Positions 25,324 to 39,126 of a stretch of DNA of 64,000 bases are shown one piece after another (within the stretch, counting starts at the first letter, position 1; the number at the start of each line of letters is the position of its first letter). Both the position numbers and the translations under genes were made by a program. The notes under the pieces are model-generated. The model had not been told where the DNA came from. It saw only the letters and a program-made list of their open reading frames with translations, and made no database searches. The stretch spans positions 154,429,797 through 154,493,796 of the forward strand of contig VDFB02047230.1 in NCBI GenBank assembly GCA_007258455.2, written 5' to 3'. The stretch comes from Sequoia sempervirens. Lineage: Eukaryota > Streptophyta > Pinopsida > Cupressales > Cupressaceae.

Positions 25324-28262
25324 TCAATTTCTAATCAAATTTCCAATGGTTGTCTTAAGATCACCTACTTCTTTATGATACACCTCTTTAAATTCCCTTG
25401 ATATGTCTCCAACATCCAGTGCCTTTTCATCGAACTCATCTGTGAGATCCAATTCAAGAGCATTGAAGTTCTCCTTGATCTTCACCAATGTGTCAAAGTA
25501 TTTTTCTAACACTTTATTGATTTCCTTGATATAATCTTCATATACTAACAATTTCCAATCCAAGGAATCAAACCAACTAGGATCAATTTCTCTATGGTCA
25601 TCCACCAATTTTTCTTCTATTAACAAAGTGTGTTCCATGGAGAGTAATTCTACAATTTCCCTTGAAAGCAAAAATGTGCTACCATGTTCTCTCCTGATCT
25701 GTTGGAGCTCAACTACCAGTTCCTTTCCTTTATTAGACACATTAACATAGAATTTCCTAAATTTACTAATGTAGAAAAGGCCATCCTGATAAAGCCATTC
25801 TATCCATTTGTTGGCAGCTAAGTTAGCATAACCTAATTTTTTCTTGACCCATTGCACAATGTCAAAATCAATACCTTGAACATTGAGCTTGAGGCTTCCT
25901 CAATGGTTGGAGTCACAATTGATGAAATAAAATTTATTAAAGAAATAATATGAGATTGCAACTGAAGGTTCTCCTTTTTCTATTCTTTTCCTCTTTTGAT
26001 CAATGCATTAACAGAGTAATCAACATGATATACATCACCTTCTAAAGTAGATGGCCCCATATCAACATGAGTAATCTTGTATTCGGCCCTCGTTATCTCA
26101 TTTTTGTTTAGGTCCTTTTTTGGATCAACAATCTCCAATAGTTGATGCCTAGAAGTGGAATCATGACAATTTGTGACATCCTCTTAGCCTTTTTGGGCTT
26201 CTGGTGACCCTACAGTAGCATGGCAACTGTATCTACTTCAATTTTCATTGTGCGAATATTCTTTCTTTTCTTCTCAGCTTCTTTCTTTAACCATGTTCAA
26301 GGGGAAGATGCCACTAATCCAATGTCTCTACTTTCAACACTTACATTTTCTTTTCTTTTTTCAGTTGATTGAACAGAAACAAAAGTATCTCGTATTGGAG
26401 AAGGGGGAACTTCAAAAAACGTGGGAAAAGAATTATCATCAATTATTTATTGAAATTCCCTCAGATTCTGTAGGCACTGGCTTTTCTTGACTAGCCTTTT
26501 TCTTAGGTACCAAGGATACACTATCTTATTCACAAATTGATTTTAGCTTAGCCCTAGTTTCTTATGGATTCTTGCCATCTCCTCTTGATTATGATCTAGT
26601 TCCAGACATCCTAATTGACTACTTTCTAGCTGATATATTTATGCCAGAGGCCTATACAGTCCCTTGCTCTTTTCTCTATGAAACTCTTTGCTCATGGGGA
26701 GAACCCGCACTTTGATGCCATTTTCCGTTCAACCAGTCCAAAGTTCTCAAAAAAAGGGTAGAAAGGACTATTAATTCTAAAACTTCATCCTCTAACCAAT
26801 TAATTATGTACAAGGGCTTAGCATCATGGGATCGATATTCAAGATCAATGATCACCAAGTCTTCTTGTACATCTTCTGGAATATTGAAAGAAATACCAAA
26901 AGCTTGTATTTTCCTTAGGGTCAATCTCATGAAATTTCTTCTATACACCTTGCCTTCATTTGTACAGTCTTCCCAAAAATCTTCAATATCAGGGTGATGT
27001 TCATAGCTACCAACTCGATACAAATTTTTCGTAACATAAGCCTTGCTATAGAAATTAGTTCTCATGGGAAAAAATTTAAAAATTGAATTCATTCAGGGAT
27101 TTCTCCACACCCCTAGCAATATTATTACTTTTGCAAGAAAATGAAGGCATGGAAAATAGAAAAGCATACCCCTTCTTTCCCATGTTTGAATATTTAATAT
27201 TTACAATGGTCATCTATCAGAAAACTTCAAGAAAAACCAAGAAATAACTTGGGTAATTGAGTAGTTTCAATGGATCCTTCTCAAAACCTCCAATTCTAAG
27301 ATAAGTGAATATGTTGAATTGAATGTAGAAACTTCCAAACCTTAATACTAGAGTAGCCAATTCAGGTGAAACCTGAATCTCAAGTTTTCCATCAATTCTT
27401 CTCACAATTTCCATTAAAAATGCAACATTGACAGAACATAAATTCCTCATTCCAACCTCCTTAGTGAGCTATGGAAAACTTGTATACACAGGTGTGTCTA
27501 GCATCGGAGACCTTTGCAGTTCAAACCTTTCCCAGATAGCCTCTTGATTGGCTAAAATTTAAACCAGGTATGAGCACATGTGGAAGGAAACAGTTTTCCA
27601 AAAATTTATCAATTGCTCATTTAAATGATAACCAATAATCTCAGCCCAGTCAATGAATTTATTTTCACTACAAATAAATAGAATAAATGACACATCCAAA
27701 ATTTAAAATTTTTGAATGTGCATTACCAACCACATGATGTACAAGGTGACAACATCTGAAATTTCATCCTTAAAATGAACCCTTTTAAGCTTTGAGGGCA
27801 ACTGAGACTTACCCTTTTTCTTGAACTTCAACCAATTCTTCTCAATGGAATTTTTGCACCATTCCTCATTCATTCTGAGAAACTCATCACCAATAGCTAT
27901 AGACATTTCCTCTATAGTATATTTTCCCTCTTTGGAATGCTTAATGCACCAAAAATGACTTCAAGAGTAATTCTTGCAATGACTGACTCATCCATAGCTC
28001 TAATTTCTCGAGTCTCGGGAATGTAGCCCCTTGCATATCCAATCACTAGGCTGAGGCTTTGTACAACCTCAGGAAAACCTCCCATGTGTGCCAAAATGCT
28101 CTGCAGAACTTTATCTTCTAGTGTTGTTCTCTTCCTTTGCTCCAGGTGTGCCAAAAACTCCTCCAAATTGAGGTGCCCAATTTTAGTGTCCCCCACACTA
28201 GACCATTTATTTTGAATTCCACTCTTCATGAGTGAAAATTTGCGGAGATAGAATGGTTGCAC
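25324..28262 (-). pseudogene. Copy B of the unknown long-ORF family
   Basis: Open segments on the minus strand lie at 28262-27912, 27906-27703, 27450-27217, 27092-26676 and 25857-25324, in different frames, so this copy has frameshifts as well as stops. It matches copy A in order: VIGYARGY (near 28040) corresponds to A's CAQHYD region, SYLV (near 27575) to SYLVYALA, FTYLRIGGF (near 27300) to FSYIRIDGC, and DIEDFW (near 26985) to DIEDYW. The C-terminal 177-codon segment is Glu/Lys-rich with heptad-like spacing, a likely coiled coil. The frame begins NASTSQVQPF near 28280, about 85 bp from the LINE insertion point, so its original 5' flank continues beyond 51120. No enzymatic motif was found, and function is unknown. 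Confidence 0.65.
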
Positions 28263-28378
28263 TTGAGAAGTACTAGCATTGGAAAAGAATGAAAATACAG
28301 GCTAAATGACTTATTAAAACTTCACCACCCACTTATGTCATTATTTTGATACTAATAGGACGTGCATTAAATGTGATA

Positions 28379-28386
28379 TTTTTTTT
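28379..28386 (-). other. LINE poly-A tail remnant
   Basis: T8 on the plus strand, directly next to the left target-site duplication. Confidence 0.7.
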
Positions 28387-28655
28387 ATGTTAAATATAAG
28401 GAGAACAGTACAAAGTAGATTAGATAGGAAACATTAGAGTATCGGATCAGTGCATTCAAGAAGCCCTACAACCACAGAAACAACCTAACTTGGACTACAA
28501 AAGATATAAAATTAAATCATTAGGACCAGGTACATCTCAAAATTACATCATAGTTTGAGATCATAATATACACAAATACATTAACAGAGGTACCACCATA
28601 TGTAACAAACCCATTTACAAGGAACCATGACAAAAGGAGCACCATCGGCAAGAAG

Positions 28656-31600
28656 TTAACCATGATGAGTAGATCTGTCACTATCACTAAGAGCCACCAA
28701 AGCCTGAGTTGCATTGACCTTTTCTACTGAAAATTTAGGTACATTGTTCTTTTGTTGTTCCATCAATACAATAACCACTTTGTTACCTTTATACAGACTA
28801 GGATTGGTTTTTTTCTCTTCCTTAATTTCATCTCTAAATGCCTGTAAGGCCCTCAAAAGAACCTCAACACCAAGGTGGCCTTCCTGCCACATATGACCAT
28901 ATTTGGCATCCATGATATCAATAGAAGTTTCCCTATTCTCCAAGTATTTCTAGAATTTATCCTTTGACAACTCCACAGTGATGAACACCTACATAGAAAC
29001 ATTATAGAATATGAGTCCCTTGTAGGACTCAATAAGAAATCTTCTTCTACCTTGAAATCGGTCCTCATTCTAGGATTTCCAAATTTCCCATAAATCTCAG
29101 TAGAAAGGATATGCCAGAATAAAGCACCAGTTTTACTTAACTTGCAATTTTGAAGAAAAATAATATTCATAGAATTTAAACCTCCATTACACCCCCATAT
29201 ATTATGAGAAAAGCATAACATATTCCAGATTTATTTGGCAAAGATGCAATCAAAGAAAATATGAGACAAAGTTTCAAGTTTCTTGAATAAAGAACACATA
29301 TCAAGATCATTTGTACTAGTTTTATAAGGGAACCTCTCCATAATCTAAAGCCATCTAAAGAAGGCCTTTTTAGCCTCAAGTTCCTTCTGCCAATTCTTCA
29401 GAAAGATTCTTTGCCAATGATCCTTGCTCAAGTTCATTTGCCAAACTTTATTCATATATTCAGCAATATCTACCTGATCAGTAAGCATAGAACATATATA
29501 TTTAACTTTAACATTCATTATTATGTTACCATTGTGCCACACAAAATATTTATAATGGAGGGGTTCATTTATGACTTTAATCGAGAACTTGAGATGGCCA
29601 CAAGCCTCTCTCAACATCGTGTAGGTTCTCTAGTTACTTTGACGGATGTTAAATTTAGTGCTAAGGGTATTGCAATCCTTCAAATTTACATTAATTAAGA
29701 TATCCTTAAAGAAAAGGATTCCTTTAAGTTCCCAGACTTTAGCAAAGCACCCCTAAATAAGGGCCAAGGGATTTCCTTTACATCTCAAGTTCCACCAAAT
29801 AGATCTATTTTCAAAGATTTCCCTATTATCACCCTTGGTGAAATGGCAGTTGGATAAGAGCTTCTTAACAATTTCCCAATACTTCCATAAGGTTTTAAAA
29901 ACATTGGACCCTGTAGGTGGCATAGGCCACTCACAGCTAAGAATATCACTGAAGGGGAGAAGTTTCCATAATTTAGCATGCTTAAGTACAACATTAGCAA
30001 TATTGTATCTCACAAGCACCTTCCATGGTTCCTCCCCATCCAAAGCCCCAATCACCCATTTAGAAGCCAAAGCAATACCTTGGATCCTCAGATCCTTTAG
30101 CCCCAGCCCACCTCTCACTCTGGAAATGGTACACCATTCTCATCTGACAGAATGCTTCTTCTTCTTTCCCTTACCATTAGACTACAAAAATTCCCTTATT
30201 CTTTTATGAATAGCATTGATTTGGTAAGACCAAAAAAACCAAACAGAGCCAAAATAAATGTTGTAAGAAGACAAAATTTTCTGACATATTTGGAACCTCC
30301 CAGCAAAAGAGAGGTAATGCTTGTTCCATTTGGTTAATTTATTCTCAATCTTATCTCTAATCCAACACCACATATCTTTCCAGTTGGGCTCAATAGAAAA
30401 TGGGATACCAAGGTATCTCACAAGTTTATGAGGACCACCCCATTGGATACCATAATTGCACACCCAATTAGGGGGCTTATCTTTCCACCCAAGAAGGTAA
30501 GATTTTGAAGGGGGAATTTTTTCCCCTAAATCAGAGTAAAAAATCTCAAGGTTCTTCATAAGAATTGCAAATTTATCTTCATCAAGTTGTACAAGAATAG
30601 AAGTATCATCAATAAACTAGAGATTGATAAGTTCATTGGAATCCGACAGCCTGATACCTCTTACCCTAGGGATCAATGATCTATCTCTCAAAATATAATG
30701 AAGAGCATCAAAGAGAATGAAAAACAGAGCTGGTGCAAGGGGTAATCCTTGCCTGATTGACCTCCCAAGAACAATTTCCTATGAAAGAACTCCATTAACA
30801 TCCACTTGAGCAGAAGCATCTTGGAATAGAGTCTTGACCATAGAACAAAACAAGCTTGGAAAACCAAATGCTTCAAGGACCACAAGCACAAAGTCTCATT
30901 CAATTTTGTTATAGGCTTTCTCAAAGTCTAGTAGGAGCATTACAACATCTCGCCCTAAATTCCTGGCCCAATTCATGGCCTCCCAACTTGTCACTAGATT
31001 CTTCAAGATGTACCTCCCCTTAATGAAGCTAGTTTGAGTTGAATTAATGATGGTGTTAAGAATACTAGCCAGCCTCTCAGCCAAAAATTTTGCCAAAAAT
31101 TTATAAGAAACATTCAGGAGAGTAATGGGTCTCCAATTCTTAACAAGGGTTTTGTCTCCCTCTTTAGGAATCAACTTAATAATTCCTTTGTTAATGTTTT
31201 TGCCGAGGGAACCTCTCTCAAAGGAATCCTTATAGACCATGTAGAGATCATCACAAGCCCAATCAATGAAGGATTTGTAAAATTTTGTAGATAACCCATA
31301 AGGTCCTGGAGATTTGTCATTTTTAAGGGAGAGAATAGATCTCCTTATCTCCTCATAAATTTCTCTATTCAATTCAAGGGATGCCTCCTTACCAACTTGA
31401 CTAGGAAATATCACCTTGATATAGTCCCTAGCTTGAAAACAAGACTCATTACCCCCTTCAGAAGTGAAAAGACTCTAATAGAAGAGGATAAAATGCCCTC
31501 TTATATCATCCTATTTTGGAAGGATATTAACATATGCATGAATCTGATCAATTAATTCTCTGGCTTGCTTCTCCTTTAAATATCTAAAGAAAAATTTTGT

Positions 31601-32749
31601 ACCCTTGTCACCATTTTCTATCCAATTCATCTTGGCTCTAATTTTTAGACCCTTGACTTTTTTAGTTTGAAACCTCCTGAGATTGTCTCTAGCCACTGTG
31701 AGCTTATCCACTAGGGAGCTATCATTAGGACAATTTTGCACTTCAAATTCTTCCTTGAAAAGATTGTCCTACAGACAAGTCTCCTTTCTCCTTCTATCCT
31801 TTTCCTTTTTCCTTCCAATGGTTTGGAAAAGAATCTTCCATCCTTGTACATTCAAGCCCCATCTCTCAATGGGAGGAAGGGACCTATGTAACCACTTATT
31901 AATGGCTCTAAGAGAGTTTATGGAACATTTACAATCTTCATCCTTAAGAAGGCTAGTGTTAACAGAAAACCCATTTCTAGGACCAACACCAGAGGCAACA
32001 CCATTTTTAAACACAAATTTTGCTCTTATTGGGTGATGATCAAAGAGTGAGTATGGAGTAACCTCCACCTTGCAGCAATGCTTAAGGAGGGCAGCAAAAA
32101 GAAGGCTTTATTTATATAAAATCTATCCAGCCTACAAAGAACTCTCCTCCCATTTTTTTGGTAATTAGACCAAGTGAACCATATGTACTTACATTCCTTC
32201 TTCTAGCCTTCAATGGGATCCTCAAGACTTAACTTAAACTTAAGTCTTAACCAATGAAATTCCTCATAGTCTTTCCAAACATGACCAACACTGCCATATT
32301 TTTCCTCCTCTATTTCCACAAAATTAAAGTCCCCCCCAGAATCCAAGGGATTTCTTGGAGATTAAACAACCACTTCCACAACAAAACTCTATCTCTGTAG
32401 TCATTAGGAGCATAAATTGAGCAGAAACCAAAGAAATCTTCCTTCTTCTTTATAATTACCCAAACAACCCTGTTGTAGGGAGATACACCAGATTGTATCA
32501 CATATTGGCTCCACTTATTATCCATCATAATGACAGCCCCACCCTTCCCCTATTCAAGCTTGGTCACAAACTGAGAGGCATCCTTCCATATTACCTTTAG
32601 GTTGGTCTCTAAGGAAAATCCAAGATAATTGACTTCTTGGAGAAATAAGAAATCCATTTCCTTCTTTTGTGAAACCAACCTCCTGACAAGATGTTTTCTA
32701 TCAGGGGACTCAAGGCCCCTTCCATTCCAGGAAAGACATTTAAGTTCCA
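28656..32749 (-). pseudogene. LINE ORF2: endonuclease, reverse transcriptase, zinc-binding domain
   Basis: It starts at ATG 32749 with MELKCLSWNGRGL, the N-terminus of an APE-type endonuclease, followed by DFLFLQEV with the catalytic Glu near 32625. The reverse transcriptase shows SPGPYGLSTKFYKS near 31300, NWRPITLLNVSYK near 31125, LLDFEKAYNK near 30915 and FIDD (the FADD box) at 30605-30616. A zf-RVT-like stretch, CSLFKKLETLSHIFFDC, lies near 29300-29245. The last readable piece ends LSDSDRSTHHG at 28659. No RNase H follows. Several frameshifts and stops make it inactive. It would have nicked DNA and copied its own RNA in the nucleus. Confidence 0.85.
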
Positions 32750-33187
32750 TTTTTTTGATTGTTGGATGAGGGGCCCTTATTAGTCCTAAAGTTATCAAAG
32801 CACCTAGGTAGTTTATTCTCCACCTCAATTCTCTTAGCATTGGGTGGAAGGATCACCCCACTAAGCTTCTTCCTTTTGTATTTTAAAAGGGTATTACCAT
32901 CTTTGTCATCCTGCAATTTTGTGCCATCCAAACCCTTCTTCTTTCTATACCTCCTAGTTTTTTTAACAAGCACCTCAATGGGCACACCTTCCCCATCAAT
33001 GGTTTCCCTAGTAGAGACAATCTGTAGGTCATCTAAAAATTCCATGCCTGATTGGGAGGCAAACCCATCTGAACTGACCAATCCATCAAGGGGGCTAATA
33101 GTTACAACTGCCAATTTTGACTAAGTCTCATTCTCCTTATCAAATTCAGAGTTAAGGTTCAAGGTGTTATATTCAAGATTTGGCCTT
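32740..33187 (-). pseudogene. LINE ORF1, C-terminal part (downstream of the gypsy insertion)
   Basis: Continues the ORF1 frame that stops at 49372 on the other side of the gypsy element. The frame is kept across the insertion once one GAGTC copy is removed. The sequence is basic (KKTRRYRKKKG near 32950), as expected for an RNA-binding tail. A TAG near 33120 interrupts it. It ends NNQKNGT at 32743. Confidence 0.75.
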
Positions 33188-34116
33188 GAGTCTGTTGATG
33201 GAGCCAAGTGTTGACCAACAACATGTAGGTAAGATAAATTTCCTCACCTCTCCTGAAAAAGACAATCAACACTCAAACTGATCATCTTCCAAGGTCTTTG
33301 ATGTCGATTCACAACATTGTTGTTTCACGAAGTGGTCAATATGGTTGTAATTTTCAAGGGGCTTCCTGGTGTTGAGCTTCTGGATTGTTATACGATCAAA
33401 CATATATTTAACCCTACTCTAACCTGTGGTTTTAAAGAAATAGAAAAAGATAGATTAAAGCTTTTAAACTGGAGAGAATGTTGATTCACCCAACTAATCA
33501 GACTTGTTGCCTTCCAAGGAATTCTTAAACTAAACTGTAGAATAAAATTAAGTTGTAATTGATACTAAGTTCATTCACTCATAGTGCAAACTTTAACAGT
33601 AGATTGCAAATCATTATTTAAACAAAACATAAGATAGGACTTCACTCCTTGAAAGCTTTCCAAATCAAATAATTAACCCAAGATAAATACCATTCTGGAG
33701 CATGATATGAAGTAGATTTCAAACTGGCTACTTCTACTATTGGTGAAATAGATAAACAACATTTACAAATCTAGCCAAATCACCAGTGTACAGAAAACCC
33801 ATTTCTTCGAATTATCTCCATCTATACTAAGGAAATCTGGAAGGTACATCACCTCCTCTTGCTGAACTAAAGAAAAAAAAATGTCTAACTTTCTGTAAAA
33901 CCCTAGCTTGCTAACCTTAACTACTAATTTCTAATCTATCTAAAAAAGGGGGCTCCGATCAAAAAATTATAGGATTAAAAAAAAGGATCTTTTACAAGGA
34001 GGCACAAATGACATATATACATGTGCCAAAATGAGTCGGCCCCATTTAGGGTTTACAAAATGGTCGGCCCTAGGAGAATTTTAGAACAAATTCAAAGGTG
34101 CATTAAATGTGCATAC

Positions 34117-34565
34117 TGTAGGAGTTTAGGTGAACTCCTCAAACCCCCCAGAATCACCTGCAAGACAAAACTTCCACAAGAGAGAAATGGCAGAAAAGTT
34201 ATGCTATGATTAAGATGCAAGGATGTCAAATTGATTATGACATGATTACAAATGTACAAGATGCCTAAATATATAGGCATGAGAGAAAACCTAAAATGCA
34301 AGAGATGTTGCCATGTGTCTTGATCTAACAACATGTGACAACATGTGAACCCTAATGGTGATGATCATTAAATGAGGGGATAAGTTATAGAAGGACAACT
34401 CATCTTCTAGAAGGAATCTTATATCCTAAAAATAAGGAAGGGAATATTATCCCATTTATTTATTAAATGATTTATCTAATAATGCAACCTAGGACTTAAT
34501 GATTAAATGCAAGACCTAAGTTAACTTATGCTAGTGTAATAATTAATTAATTAATTACACCAACA
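34117..34565 (-). repeat. 3' LTR of the small nested element
   Basis: Minus strand starts TGTTGGTGTAATTAATTAAT and ends CTCCTACA. Near-identical to 37014-37462. Confidence 0.88.
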
Positions 34566-34571
34566 CCCCCC
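34566..34571 (-). other. Polypurine tract of the small nested element
   Basis: Six G on the minus strand immediately before TGTTGG of the 3' LTR. Confidence 0.7.
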
Positions 34572-37001
34572 ATAAGTGCAACTTAGGGAGGAAAATGCAA
34601 TGATTATGCAGAGATGATGATGGGTCCTGGCTACGAGGCCATGTTAGGTACCCATGTACATGAAGATGCAGAAAATCTCCCACAAATGGAGAAAAGGGGA
34701 AAACCCAGTGGGAACAAAACCCCTCTCCAAAAAGGAGATGAAAATGCAGAAAAATGTGAGAATGGGAAGGATGGAGGACTCCCAAATACCCCCCAAGTAC
34801 ACCATCTGTCACATGGATACAATATATTAGCCCCCCATAGGGAGGAGATAGAAATGCTTCCCATTCCGGATAGGAATTGAAGGAAGGATGTATGTTGATG
34901 ATGATGTCTTTGAACTCTGCTCAAATGTCTCCTTGCCTGATGAAGAAAATGCCATAGTCCCAAACAATGAAGAGAGTGACAAACCAGGATGATGCGGAAA
35001 TTGATGTTGAACAATATCCAAAGACAAAGATATAAATGCCTGATTTTTCTAAAACGAAAAATGGCTTGCTTATAAAAAAAATTCCTCAGAGGACAACTGA
35101 CTGGGATGATTTTTTACTGCAAATTGTACAGATAGTACGATTGATTTTGCAAACCATAAAAATACCTCTGAAGCTCCCAGGTTGATGTACCCAATTTTGA
35201 TGAATGGGTAGGCGATCCTAGGGTTTCGAGGCCTTCTGAAGATAATGGCAAGCTCGGATCTGACTCTATCTACTTCAGAAATCAGTTTGGTCCCCGAGTG
35301 GAAACAAGTAGCCTGCAATGGAAACCTTCAGCCTGCAAGAATCTTGCACACCAACTTTCTTGATCAAGGGTTGATGTTTCACTGGATAAGCTCTGATTAT
35401 GGATGCACAGTCCTTGAAGCTGCAGTCTTCAATGGAGGACCTTTAAGCCAGGAAAGATAATCAACCACACAGAAAGTGTTGCAACAATGGAATGCTAATT
35501 AAAGATTCTATTGATATTATGATTGATATGATGGGTATGATGGAGACTTGATAGCCCCCTTGAATGAAGTGTCCTCAAAACCACTGAAAGAAATATGAAG
35601 GAAATCCAATGGTAGATGCTGAAGAAACCTCAAGTCCTGAATGGAATGACAAGGAAGAAGTCTCAGATATGAAATCTCTGAATAGATGAGTGATGCCCCC
35701 TCAAGAATGTCCTCCAAACCTGCAGAAGTAGCCATGTCAGTGATACCTGAAACGAAGCCATCCTATGATTACAAGTCTGGAAAAAACAAATGTGTCCTGA
35801 TGGATGATGATGATGATGATGGAAGACTCAATAAATGAATCTAGACAAGGAATCATTGAAGGTGAAGGGATACCAACTGTCTCTGATGGGGAAAAAGCAC
35901 TTGAGGGAACCTTTTCAACCTCTTCAAAAAGATCAAGACAATCAACCTCCTGCACAATAATATCATTATAGGGAACTTGATCTGAAGCATAAATACCTTT
36001 ACTCAGATGAGGAACTATACCAAACAGATGAGGCAAAAAATGGTGACAGATCCCATCTCACCATTCTTGATAGTTACCCTTGTGCAAGCCCCATAATAAA
36101 ATTTCTCCCAAAAAAAAGAGATATTGACCTTCAACAAGAAATAGAAGCTTCCAAATATGATATGCAACTGAAGTGATGCTACCCAGATCAAAAAATATTT
36201 TTCCAAGCTTCAGGATGTCCAAGTTATTGAACAAATGCACCAAACTGAAAAAATCAATGCAAAAGTACCTGGAGCTGAAACTGATCAAGGGATTTGGACT
36301 GATGAAAAAAGCTCTGAAATATCTTCTGAATGCCACTAGAATTTCTGGATTTTGACAATCTGATGCGAAGATATTGGCCATTGAGTCCAAAGTGGAAGAT
36401 AGACTTCAGCTAATTGTAGAATTTTTTGTGAGCAAAATTTCACAGAATAGATGCCACCACTGGAAAGTAGACAAAATTATCTTTCCAATGGTATCTTAAT
36501 TGTCAATTTTCAATACCATGGGCAAAAGCTATGATTTTTTCAAAAAAACTGAATTAAGCCTGCCGGAAATGGGTTTTCTAGCCAAAAACAAATTCTTTTG
36601 ATTTGATTTCTGCAAAATTTGTTCACAATATGTGGACAAAAATAGAAACCCAAAAATATTTTGAAGCTAAAAACAAAACCCAGAAATATTTTTTTGATCT
36701 AGCAAGCAGAAAATGAAAAAATATTTTTTTTGAAACCTTTAGCCGGAGAAAAATGACACACGCCAATTTTTGTTTAGTGATTTTCTCTAGATCCGTACAA
36801 GATATCAAAAATCTAAAAGATACCCAGTTCAGAATTCAACCCCGTCTACAAAACCCATAAATCATTTTTCCTGGAACTGAGTGGAAGCTAGATTTCTGAA
36901 GCAAAAATGAAAAATGGCTTTAAAAAAGCTGCTTTCATCTAGCAAGATTTTCATGCCAAAAAATAATCTTTGATATCTGGGAAGAAGTCTGCAGCACTGG
37001 A
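34572..37001. other. Non-coding interior of the small nested element
   Basis: About 2.4 kb without any recognised domain. The 88-codon frame at 34614-34880 (plus) and overlapping short frames have no motif. A GAT microsatellite lies near 35802-35820. Confidence 0.6.
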
Positions 37002-37013
37002 GCTCTAATACCA
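37002..37013 (-). promoter_or_regulatory. Primer-binding site for initiator-Met tRNA
   Basis: Minus-strand TGGTATTAGAGC directly after the 5' LTR end. One transition from the usual TGGTATCAGAGC. Confidence 0.85.
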
Positions 37014-37462
37014 AGTAGGAGTTTAGGTGAACTCCTCAAACCCCCCAGAATCACCTACAAGACAAAACTTCCACAAGAGAGAAATGGCAGAAAAATTATG
37101 CTATGATTAAGATGCAAGGATGTCAAATTGATTATGACATGATTACAAATGTACAAGATGCCTGAATATATAGGCATGAGAGAAAACCTAAAATGCAAGA
37201 GATGTTGCCATGTGTCTTGATCTAACAACATGTGACAACATGTGAACCCTAATGGTGATGATCATTAAATGAGGGGATAAGTTCTAGAAGGACAACTCAT
37301 CTTCTAGAAGGAATCTTATATCCTACAAATAAGGAAGGGAGTATTATCCCATTTATTTATTAAATGATTTATCTAATAATGCAACCTAGGACTTAATGAT
37401 TAAATACAAGACCTAAGTTAACTTATGCTAGTGTAATAATTAATTAATTAATTACACCAACA
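37014..37462 (-). repeat. 5' LTR of the small nested element
   Basis: Direct repeat of 34117-34565. Its inner end reads CTCCTACT where the other LTR has CTCCTACA. Confidence 0.88.
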
Positions 37463-38145
37463 CATACCCTACTCTTGTTGGTGAAGAATCACTCTCAGGC
37501 ATGGTCTCCAAATCTTTTACATTGTTTATAGCCACCCTCATTAACTTGCAACCCTTGTGTCCACCATGGAGACATCATGCATTTAATCCTCGACATCCAA
37601 AACTACTCCACAGAGCCACTTTGAATGTTTTGAAGTATTTCATTAATGTTGATCTGCTTTTGGCCAGTAGACATCCCAGCTGTCATTGAGACTTGCAGTC
37701 TTTTCTTCTTGGTCCAGATCTTTCTGCAAGTTGACCCCTTTAAGAAGCATCGTCAGATTTTTCCTATCTAGATCTTTACAGGCGAACAACATTGCCAGTT
37801 GAACCAATCATCATCTTCAATTATAGAGTAGATCTATATCGCCCACACGATCAAAAGTCGTTCAAACAAGACCGCTTGCTAGTGAGACACTAGTCATGTC
37901 TCCCCGATGCTACAATACCCCACTGAGTCTATCGGCAAGATTTACATCCATCGGCAAGACTTCATACCAAAGTTCACACCTCTCCTGGATGCTATCTTGA
38001 GAAACAGTATCAGATGTTCTCTACATGATTTAATCCTATAAAATGATGCCTTCATTAGTCCTCCAAGCATAGAAAATATTATCATTTATCCCACCTTTCA
38101 TATATCCTTCATTTAATTATACTCATAAAAAAGAAACTCAACTCT

Positions 38146-39020
38146 GGCAGAGGCGGAACTAAATCCGAACCAGAAACATACCTACCTTCAATACTGGTGG
38201 GGGAAAACTCAAAATGAAACCGGAACCGAGACTGAAGTTGGAACGGGAACCAAACATGGAAATAACTGACATTTCCAAGTTTATCCCACATTCTGGCTCC
38301 ACGTCTACAAAAAGAAAAATAACCAGGACCCCAGTAGGGCAGGGGCGGAGGTGGAACCAGATGAGGAAACTAAAACTTTACAAACAACTAGATCCCAAAT
38401 CCATTCCAAACCTAGCCCCGCAAAAGAGACCAAACACAAGGAATAAACACATAAACAAACACAAGTGGGATCGAGGCAAAAATCGATCTGGGGTGAGCCA
38501 CAACAGGGCAGAAGCGGAACAAAAACCCAACCCTGAACTTTCTCCAAATTCCAGGTTCGGTTTCGGTCCCGGATCTACCTCTGACAACACACAAAGAGAC
38601 AACAAAATGGACAAAATGGAAAAGGGAAGGAGGGGAGAAAACACCCCATGACCAAAAGATCGAAACAAAAGACAAAACCAACAAACAAGACCGGCAGAAC
38701 TTGGACTGAACCGGAACTGGAACTTGCAACCTAGAAAAGTTCTGAAGTTCAAGTTCGTCCCATGCCCATGCTTGCCAGAACAAAAGAACAAGCGCAAAGG
38801 AAAACCGGTGAAACTGGAACTGGATCGAGACTAAAACTTGGAACTTAGAAAAGTTCAAGAGTTTGGTTTTAGTTCCGGTTCTGCTTCCGCAAAAGCAAAG
38901 CTAAAAACACCCAAGGAAAAAACAAAAGAGGCAGAACCGGAACTGGGAACAGAACGAAAATCAGAAGTTTAGGAGAAATTCCAAAGTTTGGTTTCGGTTC
39001 CAGTTCTGTGTCCGCTGAAA
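38146..39020. repeat. Degenerate GC-richer tandem array inside the gypsy LTR
   Basis: Four or five imperfect units rich in AACCGGAACTGGAAC and ending near GGTTTCGGTTCCGGTTCTG, about 100-130 bp apart. The same array occupies about 48405-49290 in the other LTR. It creates long overlapping open frames (e.g. 38412-38858) that are not genes. Confidence 0.65.
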
Positions 39021-39126
39021 CAAAAAAGAAAAACTCCTACTGGCAGAAAACAAAAGAGCCAAAGGACAAAGAACAGAATGAGGGCGACCCAAGTTTAAAA
39101 TGGGTGGGTTTATGCAAGGCATAACA

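Larger units (their letters stand above)
34117..37462 (-). mobile_element. Small non-coding LTR retrotransposon nested in the gypsy LTR
   Basis: Two 449-bp LTRs (34117-34565 and 37014-37462) flank about 2.45 kb. TSD CATAC lies at 34112-34116 and 37463-37467. The minus-strand primer site TGGTATTAGAGC directly follows the right LTR. A six-G polypurine tract directly precedes the left LTR. I count about eight differences between the LTRs (about 1.8 %), so this is the youngest insertion seen here. The interior has no gag or pol motif on either strand, only short chance frames. It therefore depends on enzymes from another element. Confidence 0.88.
33193..39126 (-). repeat. Left LTR (3' LTR) of the gypsy element, split by a nested insertion
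   Basis: Plus-strand start TGTTGATGGAGCC, end AAGGCATAACA. Interrupted at 34117-37467 by the small LTR element plus one copy of its target duplication. Matches 46780-49366 throughout. Confidence 0.88.

Noticed and set aside
33193..33215. Alternative gypsy LTR start at TGTTGACC with the adjacent TGGCTCCAT as an Asp-tRNA primer site
   Set aside because: The same sequence is present at the outer end of the other LTR, so it belongs to the LTR. Only the TGTTGATGG start gives the matching GAGTC duplication and restores the LINE frame.
38214..38858. Overlapping open frames of 139-148 codons on both strands
   Set aside because: They arise from the GC-richer tandem array within the gypsy LTR and recur in the other LTR with different breaks.
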